Shown one piece after another: positions 36,022 to 45,390 of a DNA stretch of 64,000 nt. The position numbers were made by a program, and so were the translations under genes. Source of the stretch: Caulobacter segnis (GTDB taxonomy: Bacteria > Pseudomonadota > Alphaproteobacteria > Caulobacterales > Caulobacteraceae); contig NZ_CP096040.1 of NCBI RefSeq assembly GCF_023935105.1, positions 1,550,001 to 1,614,000 on the forward strand, given 5' to 3'. Each line of letters begins with the position of its first letter. Position 1 is the first letter of the stretch. The notes beneath the pieces were generated by a model that saw only the letters and a list, made by a program, of their open reading frames with translations, ran no database searches and was not told where the DNA came from.

Positions 36022-38508
36022 ATGCAGATCAATCGACGTCAGGCCCTGGCCGCCACGGCCGGCGCGGCGATGCTGGCCCGCTCGGGCGCCGCCGCCTCTC
36101 AAATCGCTCCAGTCGCCGCCATCGACCTAGGCCCGCGCGAACGGATCTCCCTGGACTTCGACTGGCGCTTCGCCCTGGGCCATGCCTCGGATCCCGACAA
36201 GGACTTCGGCTTCGGGGCCAACCAGCGCACCTACGCCAAGCAAGGGGCCAGCGCCCCCAGCTGGTGGGTGGCCGCCGCCGCCCAGAAGGACTTCGACGAC
36301 AGCACTTGGAAGCCGGTGACGCTGCCGCACGACTGGGCCGTCGAGCTGCCGTTCGCCAACAACCCCGACTACAAGCCCTCGGGCAAGCCCGACGACGAGG
36401 ATCTGCGGGCAGCCCATGGCTACAAGGCGCTGGGTCGCGAATTCCCTGAAAACAGCGTCGGCTGGTATCGCAAGGCCTTCACCCTGCCGGCCAGCGACGC
36501 CGGCAAGAGGGTGTCGATCGAGTTCGACGGCGCGTTCCGCGACGCCCTGGTGATCGTCAACGGCTACATCCTGGAGCGCGAGGACAGCGGCTATTCGCCG
36601 TTCCGCGTCGACATCACCGACATCGCCAATGTCGGCGGCGACAACTGGCTGACCGTCCGCGTCGACGCCAGCCTGGGCGAGGGCTGGTTCTACGAAGGGG
36701 CGGGCCTCTATCGCCACGTCTGGCTGGTGAAGACCGCGCCGGTCCACGTGCCGCAGTGGGGCGTCTTCGTCCGCGCCAAGGTCGACGGCACGGTCCAGAT
36801 CGACACCGACCTGGTCAACGAGTCCGATGCCAGCCAGGCGTTCGAGGTCTCGCACGCGGTGCTGGACGCCGCCGGCAAGCCCGTCCTGGCCGTCGCCCCC
36901 GCCGCCGACCGCATCCCCGCCTGGGAGCGCGTGAGCCTGTCGCAGACCGTGACCCTGTCCAACCCGATCCTGTGGTCGCTGGAAAACCCGCACCTGTACA
37001 CGCTGGTCACAGAGACCAAGGTCGGCGGCGCGGTGGTTGACCGGTTCGTCACCCGCTTTGGCGTCCGCGCGATCCGGTTCGACGCCCAGAAAGGCTTCTT
37101 CCTCAACGACAAGCCGGTGAAGCTGAAGGGCAGCTGCAACCATCAGGACCACGCGGGCGTCGGCGCGGCGATCCCGGACGCGCTGCAGGTCTGGCGGCTG
37201 GAGCAACTGAAGTCGATGGGCAACAACGCCTATCGCGCCTCGCACAATCCGCCGACGCCCGAGCTGCTGGACGCCTGCGACCGCCTGGGCATCCTGGTCA
37301 TCGACGAGACCCGCCGGATGTCCAGCGATCCCACCTCGATGGACGAGCTGGAGCGCCTGGTCCGCCGCGACCGCAACCACCCGTCCGTCATCCTGTGGTC
37401 GATCGGCAACGAGGAGCCGCAACAGGGCACGGCCCGCGGCGCCAAGGTCGCCACCACCATGAAGCGGTTGGTCAATCGCCTGGACCCGACGCGCCTAGTC
37501 ACCGCGGCCATGGACAACGGCTTCGGCGAGGGCATCAGCACCGTCATCGACGTGCAGGGTTTCAACTATCGCCACGAGAAGATGGACGACTTCCACGCCC
37601 GTTTCCCGAACACGCCGATCATCGGCACCGAGAGCGCCAGCGTGGTGACTACGCGCGGCGAGTACGCCCGCGACGAGGCCAAGAGCTACGTGCCCGCCTA
37701 CGACACCGACCATCCGTGGTGGGCGACGACGGCCGAGAAATGGTGGAGCCACGCCGCCGACCGACCGTGGATGGCGGGCGGCTTCATCTGGACCGGCTTC
37801 GACTATCGCGGCGAACCGACGCCGTTCAACCGCTGGCCCAGCATCAGCTCGCACTTCGGGGCCTTCGACACCTGCGGTTTTCCGAAGGACAACTATTACT
37901 ACTACCGCGCCTGGTGGCGGCCGGAGCCGCTGCTGCACCTGTTGCCGCACTGGAACTGGGAGGGCCGCGAGGGTCAGCCGATCGCGGTCTGGGCGCACAG
38001 CAACTGCGACAAGGTCGAGCTCTTCCTGAACGGCAAGAGCCAGGGCGTGCGCGCGGTTCAGCCCAACCAGCACGTCGAATGGTCAGTGCCTTACGCGCCC
38101 GGCGTGATCGAGGCGCACGGCTACAAGGGCGGCAAGGTGATCCTGCGCGAACGTCGCGAGACGGCCGGCGCGCCCGCCGCCCTGCGCCTGACCGCCGACC
38201 GTCCGAAGCTGAAGGCCGACGGCCAGGACGTGGCGATCCTCAAGGTCGAGGTGCTGGACGCCAAGGGCCGCCCGGTCCCGCGCGCCGACACCCTGGTGCG
38301 CTTCGAGATCTCGGGCGCGGCCGACCTGATCGGCGTCGGCAACGGCAATCCGACCAGCCACGAGCCCGACGTGGCGTCCCAGAGGAAGGCTTTCAACGGT
38401 CTGCTCCAGGCCATTGTCCGCACCCGACGGAATCAGGCCGGGCGGGCGAGGGTGGTCGCGGTGGCCGACGGCCTGAAGAGCGCCGGCTTGGATCTCACAT
38501 TCGGTTGA
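36022..38508 (+). CDS. Exported GH2 beta-galactosidase with C-terminal Ig-like domains
   Basis: 828 residues with a twin-arginine-like signal (NRRQALAATAGAAMLARSGAAA). The ribosome site GAGAGG lies just ahead of the ATG. The GH2 N-domain begins ERISLDFDWRFALG; the barrel contains LKGSCNHQDHAGVG, SIGNEEPQQG (acid/base Glu464) and IGTESASVVTT (nucleophile Glu537). From about residue 650 it has a DUF4982-like domain and a bacterial Ig-like domain (ALRLTADRPKLKADGQDVAI). This architecture differs from the LacZ-type enzyme at 4114, so the two beta-galactosidases probably act on different ends or linkages. It follows TBDR3 across a terminator and is probably expressed by read-through. Confidence 0.9.
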   Translation: MQINRRQALAATAGAAMLARSGAAASQIAPVAAIDLGPRERISLDFDWRFALGHASDPDKDFGFGANQRTYAKQGASAPSWWVAAAAQKDFDDSTWKPVTLPHDWAVELPFANNPDYKPSGKPDDEDLRAAHGYKALGREFPENSVGWYRKAFTLPASDAGKRVSIEFDGAFRDALVIVNGYILEREDSGYSPFRVDITDIANVGGDNWLTVRVDASLGEGWFYEGAGLYRHVWLVKTAPVHVPQWGVFVRAKVDGTVQIDTDLVNESDASQAFEVSHAVLDAAGKPVLAVAPAADRIPAWERVSLSQTVTLSNPILWSLENPHLYTLVTETKVGGAVVDRFVTRFGVRAIRFDAQKGFFLNDKPVKLKGSCNHQDHAGVGAAIPDALQVWRLEQLKSMGNNAYRASHNPPTPELLDACDRLGILVIDETRRMSSDPTSMDELERLVRRDRNHPSVILWSIGNEEPQQGTARGAKVATTMKRLVNRLDPTRLVTAAMDNGFGEGISTVIDVQGFNYRHEKMDDFHARFPNTPIIGTESASVVTTRGEYARDEAKSYVPAYDTDHPWWATTAEKWWSHAADRPWMAGGFIWTGFDYRGEPTPFNRWPSISSHFGAFDTCGFPKDNYYYYRAWWRPEPLLHLLPHWNWEGREGQPIAVWAHSNCDKVELFLNGKSQGVRAVQPNQHVEWSVPYAPGVIEAHGYKGGKVILRERRETAGAPAALRLTADRPKLKADGQDVAILKVEVLDAKGRPVPRADTLVRFEISGAADLIGVGNGNPTSHEPDVASQRKAFNGLLQAIVRTRRNQAGRARVVAVADGLKSAGLDLTFG

Positions 38509-38564
38509 TCCGGTTCTGACGCGCCGCACGCGTCATCGATGAAAATCCCGCGCGCGGGAGGGGC

Positions 38565-38600
38565 GGCGGCCAGCGTCAAGCTGGCCGCCGTCGTGCTTTT
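38565..38600 (+). terminator. Probable intrinsic terminator after GH2
   Basis: GGCGGCCAGC (38565-38574), loop GTCAA, perfect complement (38580-38589), then GTCGTGCTTTT. The T-run is short and a little distant. Confidence 0.65.
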
Positions 38601-38608
38601 CCGTGCGC

Positions 38609-38622
38609 GGAAACCGGTTTCC
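38609..38622. promoter_or_regulatory. Perfect palindrome GGAAACCGGTTTCC
   Basis: 14 bases, self-complementary, central CG: the general form of a LacI-family operator, but of a different sequence class from the TGATA sites. It lies in the 414-base gap (38509-38922) before TBDR4, 300 bases from its start. No gene was found in that gap. Confidence 0.45.
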
Positions 38623-38747
38623 GTAGCGATTTATAACGCAACCTTGAGCTGCTTAGGGGAATACGGCGCCTTTGCGGCGCTGCAAAATCGACCCCGAGAG
38701 ACCCTCATTTGTCATAAAAATCATCCCAAAATGGCCTTGAAAAATAA

Positions 38748-38763
38748 TTGCTAGCGCTGTCAA
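38748..38763. promoter_or_regulatory. LacI-type palindrome TTGCTAGCGCTGTCAA
   Basis: TTG-N2-AGCGCT-N2-CAA is fully symmetric outside the N positions. The TAGCGCTA-type core resembles the known Caulobacter XylR operator class. It lies 160 bases before TBDR4. Confidence 0.55.
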
Positions 38764-38790
38764 TTGGTCATTGCGGCGGTCGGCGACCGA

Positions 38791-38804
38791 TGTTACCGCT
38801 AACT
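38791..38804. promoter_or_regulatory. LacI-type site TGTTACCGCTAACT
   Basis: GTTA and TAAC arms flank CCGC. It is an imperfect relative of TGTTAGCGCTAACA, 119 bases before TBDR4, and could pair with the site at 38748 for one LacI-type regulator. Confidence 0.45.
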
Positions 38805-38922
38805 GGTCTCTCGTGCATTGGTTGTTCGCCAGTCGCGGGAACGGGAAGAGCGGCCGGGAAATGCTTCCGGCTCGTAACAATAAACATCGCCCCAGAGAGG
38901 GCCAATTTTAGGGGGAACGGCT

Positions 38923-41900
38923 ATGAAGCGGCTTCGTCGCTTGCACGCGTCTGCCTCTTGCGTCGCCATCACGGCGGCCATGTTCGCCAGCTCAGCGCTG
39001 GCCCAGCAGACTCAAGAGAATACCGCCGTCGACGAGGTCGTCGTCACCGGCATCCGCGCATCGCTCGAACGGTCGATCGAGATCAAGCGCAACAACAGCG
39101 GCGTGGTCGATGCGATCTCCGCCGAAGACATGGGCAAGTTCCCGGACACCAACCTCGCCGAATCCCTGCAGCGGATCACCGGCGTGTCGATCGACCGGAC
39201 GAACGGCGAAGGCTCGCAGGTCACGGTGCGGGGCTTTGGTCCCAGCTTCAACCTGGTGACCCTGAACGGCCGCACCATGCCCACCGCGCGGGTCGCCACG
39301 GTCGGCGGCGACCAGTCCTCGGACACCGCGGCCGGCACGAGCCGGTCGTTCGACTTCTCCAACCTCGCCTCGGAAGGCGTGTCCACGCTGGAGGTCTACA
39401 AGACCGGCCGCGCGGCTATCCCGACGGGCGGCATCGGCGCCACGATCAACGTCAAGACCCGCCGCCCGCTGGACGGCAAGCCGGGCCTGACGGGCAGCAT
39501 CGGGGTCAAGGGCGTCTACGACACCAGCATGGACAAGAAGGTCGATGATTTCGGCCACAAGTACACGCCGGAAGCTTCGGGCCTGATCAACTGGGTCGAC
39601 GACAGCGAGAAGTTCGGCGTCGCCCTGTTCGGCAGCTATCAAAAGCGCGACTACACCACGCGCGCGGCCACGGTGAACGACTGGAACATCAAGTCGTACG
39701 CCGACTTCATCGATCCGGCCAACGGCTTCGTCCGCAACGGCGGCGCCACCCAGATCACCAACGCCCCGTCGAACCCGAAGACCTGGGTCGCGATCCCCAA
39801 TGACACCCGCTATCACTTCGCTCAAGGCGAACGTGAGCGCGTCAACGCTCAGCTGACGGCGCAATTCCGCCCGATCGAGACCATGACGATCACGGCCGAC
39901 GCCCTGTACGCCCGCAACAAGGCGTTCGAGCGCCGCAACGACAGCACGAACTGGTTCAATCGCCCGTTCGACAAGGTGACCTTCGACAACAATCCGACGG
40001 TCGCCACGGCCGTCCTGCTGTCGGAGAACCTGAGCGGCACCAAGGATACGGGCTTCGAGCAGCAGTACCGCGGCAACGAGGATACGCTGAAGTCGTTCGG
40101 CCTGAACGGAACCTGGGATGTCTCGGACCGCTTCCACGTCACCGTGGACGGCCATATCTCGAAGGCGGACGCCAAGCCGAATTCGCCGAACGGGGCCAGC
40201 TCCACGGCGGTCTCGATCGCCGCTCCGATCTTGACGTCCCAGACCGTCAGCTACCAGGGCGCGGCCCCGGTCCCGAGCGTCACGTTCAACGACGCTCTGC
40301 GCGGCAACGGCAACGGCGTTCTAGACGTCGGCGACCTGGCCAGCCAGGTGGCTCGCACCTGGGCGCAACGCCAGCAGCAAAAGGTCAAGGAAATCCGGGC
40401 CGACTTCCGTTGGGACCTGGACGACAACGGCAGCAACATCCAGTTCGGTGGCGACTATCGCGACTCGAACATGCTGCAGACCAGCAAGTCGACCCAGCAA
40501 GACCTGGGCAGCTGGGGCATGTCCAGCCCGCAGGACGTCTCCAAGAACGCCGCCAACTTGGTGAAGGCGTTCTGCCTGGCCTGCCAGTTCAACGACTTCA
40601 ACCTGAACCAGTCGGGCGCGGGCCTGGTCTCGTTCCGCGCCAACGCCATCGACCTCTACAACGCCCTGTCGCCGGTCTATGTGGCCAAGGGCAACGCGGT
40701 CGGCGTCACGGGCCAGGAAAACAACCGCATCAAGGAAAAGATCGCTTCGGTCTATGGCCAGCTGGTCTGGAAGTCGGAGCTGGTCGGTCTGCCGACCGAA
40801 CTGGTCGCCGGCGTCCGTTACGAGACCACCAAGACCGACGCGACGTCGCTGGTCCTGGTGCCCAGCGCGATCATCTGGACGGCGGACAACGACTTCTCCC
40901 TGCAAACCAACGGCGTTTACCAACCGCTGACGGGCAAGGGTAAGTACAACAATCTGCTGCCGTCGATGGACTTCAAGGTCGAGTTCCGCGACGACCTGAC
41001 GGGGCGCTTCTCGTTCAGCCGGACGATCGCGCGCCCGGACTACAACAACCTGTTCGCCGCCCAGAGCGTCGGGACGCCGAACCGTCCGGTCGCCAACGGG
41101 GCCATCCCGCTGGGCGCCATCGGCAACACCGACCTGGATCCGCTGGTCTCCGACAACTTCGACGTCTCGCTGGAGTGGTACTACAAGCCCAGCAGCTACA
41201 TCTCGATCGGCTTCTTCGACAAGCGGGTGAGCAACTTCGTCGGCACCGGCACCAAGAGGTCGAGCATGTTCGACCTGCGTGACCCCAGCTCCGGCGCGCC
41301 GGGCACCCTGTCCGGCGACGCCAAGACCGCTCTGGCGGCCATCGGCGCGGGCGTCGGCGACGTGAACCTGTTCACGATGGCGGCCCTGATCAAGACGACC
41401 GGTTCGGTGTCGGCCGCCACGGCTCAGTTCCAGGCCAACCGCCTTCCCAGCGGTGACCTGAACCAAGCCTTCGTCGACCAAATCCTGGCGGCCGTGGACA
41501 TCGCGCCCACCAGCACCGATCCGCTGTTCAGCTTCCAGGTCTCGCAGCCGATCAACAAGACCGGCAACATCCACGGCTTCGAAATCGCCGGTCAGCACTT
41601 CTTCGGCGATACGGGCTTTGGTGTCGCTGGGGCCTATACGCTGGTGCGCGGCGACGTCGGCTTCGACAACGCCGCCGACCCGGGCCAGGACCAGTTCGCT
41701 CTGCTGGGCCTGTCGGACACGGCCAACGCCACGCTGATCTACGAGAAGTACGGCTTCTCGGCCCGCGTGGCCTACAACTGGCGGGACAAGTTCCTGCAAG
41801 CCACCAACCGCGGCGGCTCGCGCAACCCCGTCAACGTCGCGCCGTTCGGCCAGCTGGACATCAACATCAGCTACGATGTCACCCCGAAGCTGGCCCTCTC

Positions 41901-42021
41901 CTTCGAAGGCATCAACCTGACCAAGGAGCATCTGCGCACCTATGCCCGCGACGAGAAGCAGGTCTGGTTCGCGCAAGAACTGGACCGGCGCTTCCTGCTC
42001 GGCGCCCGCTACCGCTTCTAG
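38923..42021 (+). CDS. TonB-dependent receptor of a SapC/cupin/halogenase cluster (TBDR4)
   Basis: 1032 residues, the largest receptor here, from ATG 38923 with AGGGGGAA upstream. The signal peptide ends SSALAQQ. The TonB-box region is VDEVVVTGIRASLERSIEIK; the plug has MGKFPDTNLAESLQRITGVSIDR, GSQVTVRGFGPSFNLVTLNG and TGGIGATINVKTRRPL, the Xanthomonas/Caulobacter family form. The barrel ends LGARYRF. Receptors of this subtype commonly precede SapC, cupin and tryptophan-halogenase-like genes. The substrate is unknown; LacI-type operator candidates upstream point to a sugar. A terminator lies between it and the SapC gene. Confidence 0.9.
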   Translation: MKRLRRLHASASCVAITAAMFASSALAQQTQENTAVDEVVVTGIRASLERSIEIKRNNSGVVDAISAEDMGKFPDTNLAESLQRITGVSIDRTNGEGSQVTVRGFGPSFNLVTLNGRTMPTARVATVGGDQSSDTAAGTSRSFDFSNLASEGVSTLEVYKTGRAAIPTGGIGATINVKTRRPLDGKPGLTGSIGVKGVYDTSMDKKVDDFGHKYTPEASGLINWVDDSEKFGVALFGSYQKRDYTTRAATVNDWNIKSYADFIDPANGFVRNGGATQITNAPSNPKTWVAIPNDTRYHFAQGERERVNAQLTAQFRPIETMTITADALYARNKAFERRNDSTNWFNRPFDKVTFDNNPTVATAVLLSENLSGTKDTGFEQQYRGNEDTLKSFGLNGTWDVSDRFHVTVDGHISKADAKPNSPNGASSTAVSIAAPILTSQTVSYQGAAPVPSVTFNDALRGNGNGVLDVGDLASQVARTWAQRQQQKVKEIRADFRWDLDDNGSNIQFGGDYRDSNMLQTSKSTQQDLGSWGMSSPQDVSKNAANLVKAFCLACQFNDFNLNQSGAGLVSFRANAIDLYNALSPVYVAKGNAVGVTGQENNRIKEKIASVYGQLVWKSELVGLPTELVAGVRYETTKTDATSLVLVPSAIIWTADNDFSLQTNGVYQPLTGKGKYNNLLPSMDFKVEFRDDLTGRFSFSRTIARPDYNNLFAAQSVGTPNRPVANGAIPLGAIGNTDLDPLVSDNFDVSLEWYYKPSSYISIGFFDKRVSNFVGTGTKRSSMFDLRDPSSGAPGTLSGDAKTALAAIGAGVGDVNLFTMAALIKTTGSVSAATAQFQANRLPSGDLNQAFVDQILAAVDIAPTSTDPLFSFQVSQPINKTGNIHGFEIAGQHFFGDTGFGVAGAYTLVRGDVGFDNAADPGQDQFALLGLSDTANATLIYEKYGFSARVAYNWRDKFLQATNRGGSRNPVNVAPFGQLDINISYDVTPKLALSFEGINLTKEHLRTYARDEKQVWFAQELDRRFLLGARYRF

Positions 42022-42048
42022 GACCGGAAGTCTCCTAGGATCGAAGGA

Positions 42049-42084
42049 GGGACCGTCGCGCTTGCGGCGGTCCCTTTCTTCCTT
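42049..42084 (+). terminator. Intrinsic terminator after TBDR4
   Basis: GGGACCGTCGC / GCGGCGGTCCC (one G-U pair, loop GCTT), followed by TTTCTTCCTT. The SapC ATG is only 33 bases beyond. Confidence 0.85.
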
Positions 42085-42117
42085 TGAAGTGCCCGTGCCC
42101 AGCGTGAGTAGGCCGAC

Positions 42118-42840
42118 ATGAACCGAGTGCTTCTGAACAACGTCGACCATGCCGACCTGCGCGTGATCGCCGGCCATGGCGTCGCCTATGGCGATGCGAT
42201 CAACCAGACCCTGGTGCTGCCCACCGAGTTCGAGGCGGTGCAGCGTGAATATCCGATCCTGATCCGCAAGGACGCCGCCGGCGCCTATCAGGCCGTGGCG
42301 CTGCTGGGCCTGGATCGCGACGAGAACCTGTTCCTGGACCAGAGCGGCTGGAACGCCCGCTACGTGCCCGCTGTCCAGCGCCGCGGCCCGTTCTCGATCG
42401 CCCTGCAGCGCGATGACCGGGGCGGCGAACCGCGGCCGATGATCCATGTCGACCTCGACCATCCGCGCATCAGCTGCGACCAGGGCGAGCGCCTGTTCCT
42501 GCCGGCGGGCGGCAACTCGCCGTACCTGCAGGGAATCAATCAGGCCCTCGGACAGATCCACGAGGGACTGGAAGTGGCGGGGCCGATGTTCGCCTTCTTC
42601 GAGGAATTGGGCCTGATCGAACCGGTCGACATCGAGATCAAGCTGGACGACCAGACTACCTACGACCTGCCCGACGTCTTCACCCTGGCGCCCGATCGCC
42701 TGGCGGCCGTGACGGGCGAGGACCTCGAGAAGCTGCACCAGTCGGGCCTGCTGCGCGCCGCGCACTGGATCATCTCGTCGATGGGCAACATCCAGGAGCT
42801 GATCGCCCGCAAGACCCGCAAGCAGGCGGCCCTGGCATGA
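42118..42840 (+). CDS. SapC-like protein
   Basis: 240 residues, no signal peptide or membrane helix. The sequence LNNVDHADLRV, LPTEFEAVQREYPILIRKD and ALLGLDRDENLFLD matches the SapC-like family, named after a Campylobacter S-layer gene product whose biochemical role remains unclear. It is followed by the cupin gene with a four-base overlap (ATGA) and is therefore translationally coupled to it. Across proteobacteria this gene travels with a large TBDR, a cupin_8 protein and a tryptophan-halogenase-like flavoprotein, as here. A direct link to the S-layer locus further right should not be assumed from the name. Confidence 0.82.
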   Translation: MNRVLLNNVDHADLRVIAGHGVAYGDAINQTLVLPTEFEAVQREYPILIRKDAAGAYQAVALLGLDRDENLFLDQSGWNARYVPAVQRRGPFSIALQRDDRGGEPRPMIHVDLDHPRISCDQGERLFLPAGGNSPYLQGINQALGQIHEGLEVAGPMFAFFEELGLIEPVDIEIKLDDQTTYDLPDVFTLAPDRLAAVTGEDLEKLHQSGLLRAAHWIISSMGNIQELIARKTRKQAALA

Positions 42841-43871
42841 CTGCCCTGGTCGCCCGCCGCACGCTGGAAACCACGGTGGCGTCGCCCGCCGAGATCCCGT
42901 TCGACGCGGTGCTGGCCGGCCAGACGCCGATGCTGTTCAAGGGCCTGGTCCGCGACTGGCCGCTGGTCCAGGCGGGGCTTCGCTCGGGCCAGGCGGCTCG
43001 CGACTACATCCGCGCCCACGACCAGGGCGGCCGGGTGGTGGGCTACACCGGCGACCCGGCTATCAAGGGCCGCTTCTTCTACGACGAGACCCGCACGGCC
43101 ATGAACTTCAAGGCCGAGCGCGCGCCGCTGGAAGCCTTCCTGCGCCGCCTCGAAGAGGTCGAGGGCGCCAACGACGCGCCGTCGGTCTATGTCGGCTCCG
43201 CGGATCTCGACGCCTATTTCCCCAGCCTGAAGGCGGCCAACGACCTGGGTGTCGGGGCCGAGGTGTTCGGTCCCGAGCCGCCGATGGCCGGGATCTGGAT
43301 CGGCAATCGCACCGTCGCGGCCGCCCACTGGGACATGTCCAACAACATCGCCGTCTGCGCCGTGGGCCGGCGGCGCTTCACCCTGTTCCCGCCGGACCAG
43401 GTGGCCAATCTCTATCCCGGTCCGCTGGAGCCGACGCCCGGCGGCCAGGTGGTCAGCCTGGTCGATTTCGAGACGCCCGACTTCGACGCTCACCCCGGTT
43501 TCCGCGAGGCGCTGAAGAACGCTCAAGTGGCCGAGATGGAGCCTGGCGACCTGCTGGTCTACCCGGCCCTGTGGTGGCATCAGGTCGAGGCGCTGGAGCC
43601 GTTCAACGTGCTGGTGAACTACTGGTGGAACGCCGCGCCGGCCCATGCCGACACGCCGATGAACACCCTGCTACACGGCCTGCTCAGCCTGCGCGACCGG
43701 CCCGACTTCGAGAAGCAGGGCTGGAAGGCGCTGTTCGACTACTACGTGTTCGGCCCGGCCGATCGCGCCGGAGCGCACATGCCCGAGGCGGCGCGTGGCG
43801 CGCTGGGACCGATGGACGAAATGAAAGCCAGGCGGCTGCGGGCCTATCTGCTCGACCGGCTGAATCGATAG
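42837..43871 (+). CDS. Cupin_8/JmjC-like putative 2-oxoglutarate Fe(II) dioxygenase
   Basis: 344 residues. The fold resembles factor-inhibiting-HIF-type hydroxylases: PMLFKGLVRDWPLVQ at the N-terminus, AHWDMSNNIAV (His164, Asp166), the typical GRRRFTLFPPDQVANLYPGP segment and LWWHQVEAL (His248). His-x-Asp plus a distal His is a full iron-binding triad, so activity is plausible. The target could be a protein side chain or a small molecule; nothing in the sequence decides this. The start overlaps the SapC stop and the halogenase-like gene starts 19 bases after its stop, so the three form one operon. Confidence 0.82.
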   Translation: MTALVARRTLETTVASPAEIPFDAVLAGQTPMLFKGLVRDWPLVQAGLRSGQAARDYIRAHDQGGRVVGYTGDPAIKGRFFYDETRTAMNFKAERAPLEAFLRRLEEVEGANDAPSVYVGSADLDAYFPSLKAANDLGVGAEVFGPEPPMAGIWIGNRTVAAAHWDMSNNIAVCAVGRRRFTLFPPDQVANLYPGPLEPTPGGQVVSLVDFETPDFDAHPGFREALKNAQVAEMEPGDLLVYPALWWHQVEALEPFNVLVNYWWNAAPAHADTPMNTLLHGLLSLRDRPDFEKQGWKALFDYYVFGPADRAGAHMPEAARGALGPMDEMKARRLRAYLLDRLNR

Positions 43872-43890
43872 GGAAAAGGGGAGGGACGCC

Positions 43891-45390
43891 ATGACCCAGC
43901 AGACGATCCGCAAGGTGGTGATCGCGGGCGGCGGCACCGCCGGCTGGATGGCCGCCGCGGCCCTGGCCCGTCAGCTGGGCCCGCTGCTGGACATCACCCT
44001 GGTCGAGTCCGAGGACATCGGCACGGTCGGGGTGGGCGAGTCGACCATCCCCACGGCGCGGACCTTCAACGCCCTGCTCGGCATCGACGAAGCCGCGTTC
44101 ATGCGCGCCACCCAGGCGACCTTCAAGCTGGGCATCTCGTTCGAGCATTGGGGCGAGGTCGGCGACCGCTACATCCACTCGTTCGGCCAGGTCGGAAAAT
44201 CCACCTGGATGGGCGGTTTCCATCACTTCTGGATGCAGGCCCGCGAGCAGGGCTTCGGCGGCGAGCTGGGCGACTACTGCCTCGAGCTGAAGGCGGCCGA
44301 GCAGAACCGGTTCTACACCGGCGAGAACGGTCCGCTGAACTATGCCTATCACCTGGACGCCGGCCTCTACGGCCGCTTCCTGCGCGGCATGGCCGAGGCC
44401 GACGGCGTGCGCCGCGTCGAGGGCAAGATCGCCAGCGTGCGCCAGCGCGGCGAGGACGGCTTTGTCGAGGCCTTGGTCATGGAGAACGGCGACGTTGTCG
44501 AGGGCGACCTCTTCGTCGACTGCACCGGCTTCCGGGGTCTGCTGATCGAACAGACCTTGAAGGCGGGATTCGAGGATTGGGGCCATTGGCTGCCGACCAA
44601 CAGCGCGTTGGCCGTCCAGACCCGCTCGACCGAGCCGGCCGCGCCCTACACGCGGGCGATCGCCCACCAGGCTGGCTGGCGCTGGAAGATCCCGCTGCAG
44701 CATCGCGTCGGCAACGGCTTGGTCTATTGCAGCGAATGCCTGTCGGACGACGAGGCCCACGCCCAGCTACAGGGCGAGATCGAGGGCGAGACCCTGATCC
44801 CGCCACGTCTGATCCGCTATCGCACCGGCCGCCGCCGCAAGACCTGGGACAAGAACGTCGTCGCCCTGGGCCTGGCCAGTGGCTTCGTCGAGCCGCTGGA
44901 ATCGACCTCGATCCACCTGATCATGATCGGGGTGACGCGACTGATGCAGCTGTTCCCGTTCGCCGGCGTCAGCCAGGCCGTTGTCGACCGCTATAACCGT
45001 CAGGCCGATGACGAGTTGGAGAAGATCCGCGACTTCATCATCCTGCACTACAAGGCGACCGAGCGGGCCGACAGCCCGTTCTGGGACCGCGTGCGGACGA
45101 TGGAGATCCCCGACAGCCTGGCCCAGCGCATCGCGCTGTTCCGCCAGGGCGCCCAGGTCTACCAGGCGCCCGGAGAGCTGTTCCAGGTCGACTCCTGGCT
45201 GCAGGTGCTACTGGGCCAGCGCGTGACGCCCCAAGCCTATCACCACATGGGCCGGCTGATGCCGCCGCAGCAGCTGAAGCAGGCGCTGGACGACCTGAAG
45301 CGCAACATCGCCGGGGCGGTCGCGCGGCTGCCGCAGCATCAGGCTTTCCTGGACGGCTACTGCGCGCCGCCGGTCAGCAAGAGCGCCTAG
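43891..45390 (+). CDS. Flavin-dependent tryptophan halogenase-like protein
   Basis: 499 residues from ATG 43891 with GGGGAGGGA upstream. The FAD-binding motif is IAGGGTAGWMAAAALAR, and GVGESTIPT follows. The lysine essential in PrnA/RebH has an exact counterpart, Lys79 in TFKLGI. The halogenase signature WxWxIP is present (GWRWKIPL, residues 262-269). The catalytic parts are therefore intact, but members that accompany TBDR, SapC and cupin genes have no known product and may not use free tryptophan. No partner flavin reductase is adjacent. The stop overlaps that of the convergent glycosyltransferase. Confidence 0.87.
   Translation: MTQQTIRKVVIAGGGTAGWMAAAALARQLGPLLDITLVESEDIGTVGVGESTIPTARTFNALLGIDEAAFMRATQATFKLGISFEHWGEVGDRYIHSFGQVGKSTWMGGFHHFWMQAREQGFGGELGDYCLELKAAEQNRFYTGENGPLNYAYHLDAGLYGRFLRGMAEADGVRRVEGKIASVRQRGEDGFVEALVMENGDVVEGDLFVDCTGFRGLLIEQTLKAGFEDWGHWLPTNSALAVQTRSTEPAAPYTRAIAHQAGWRWKIPLQHRVGNGLVYCSECLSDDEAHAQLQGEIEGETLIPPRLIRYRTGRRRKTWDKNVVALGLASGFVEPLESTSIHLIMIGVTRLMQLFPFAGVSQAVVDRYNRQADDELEKIRDFIILHYKATERADSPFWDRVRTMEIPDSLAQRIALFRQGAQVYQAPGELFQVDSWLQVLLGQRVTPQAYHHMGRLMPPQQLKQALDDLKRNIAGAVARLPQHQAFLDGYCAPPVSKSA

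Noticed and set aside
38539-38754. A 71-codon frame between GH2 and TBDR4
   Set aside because: It overlaps a terminator and several palindromes, lacks a ribosome site and shows no recognisable sequence.
42118-42840. SapC as an S-layer secretion component working with rsaADEF
   Set aside because: The name comes from Campylobacter. Here the gene is operon-linked to a cupin and a halogenase, and the type I exporter is already complete.
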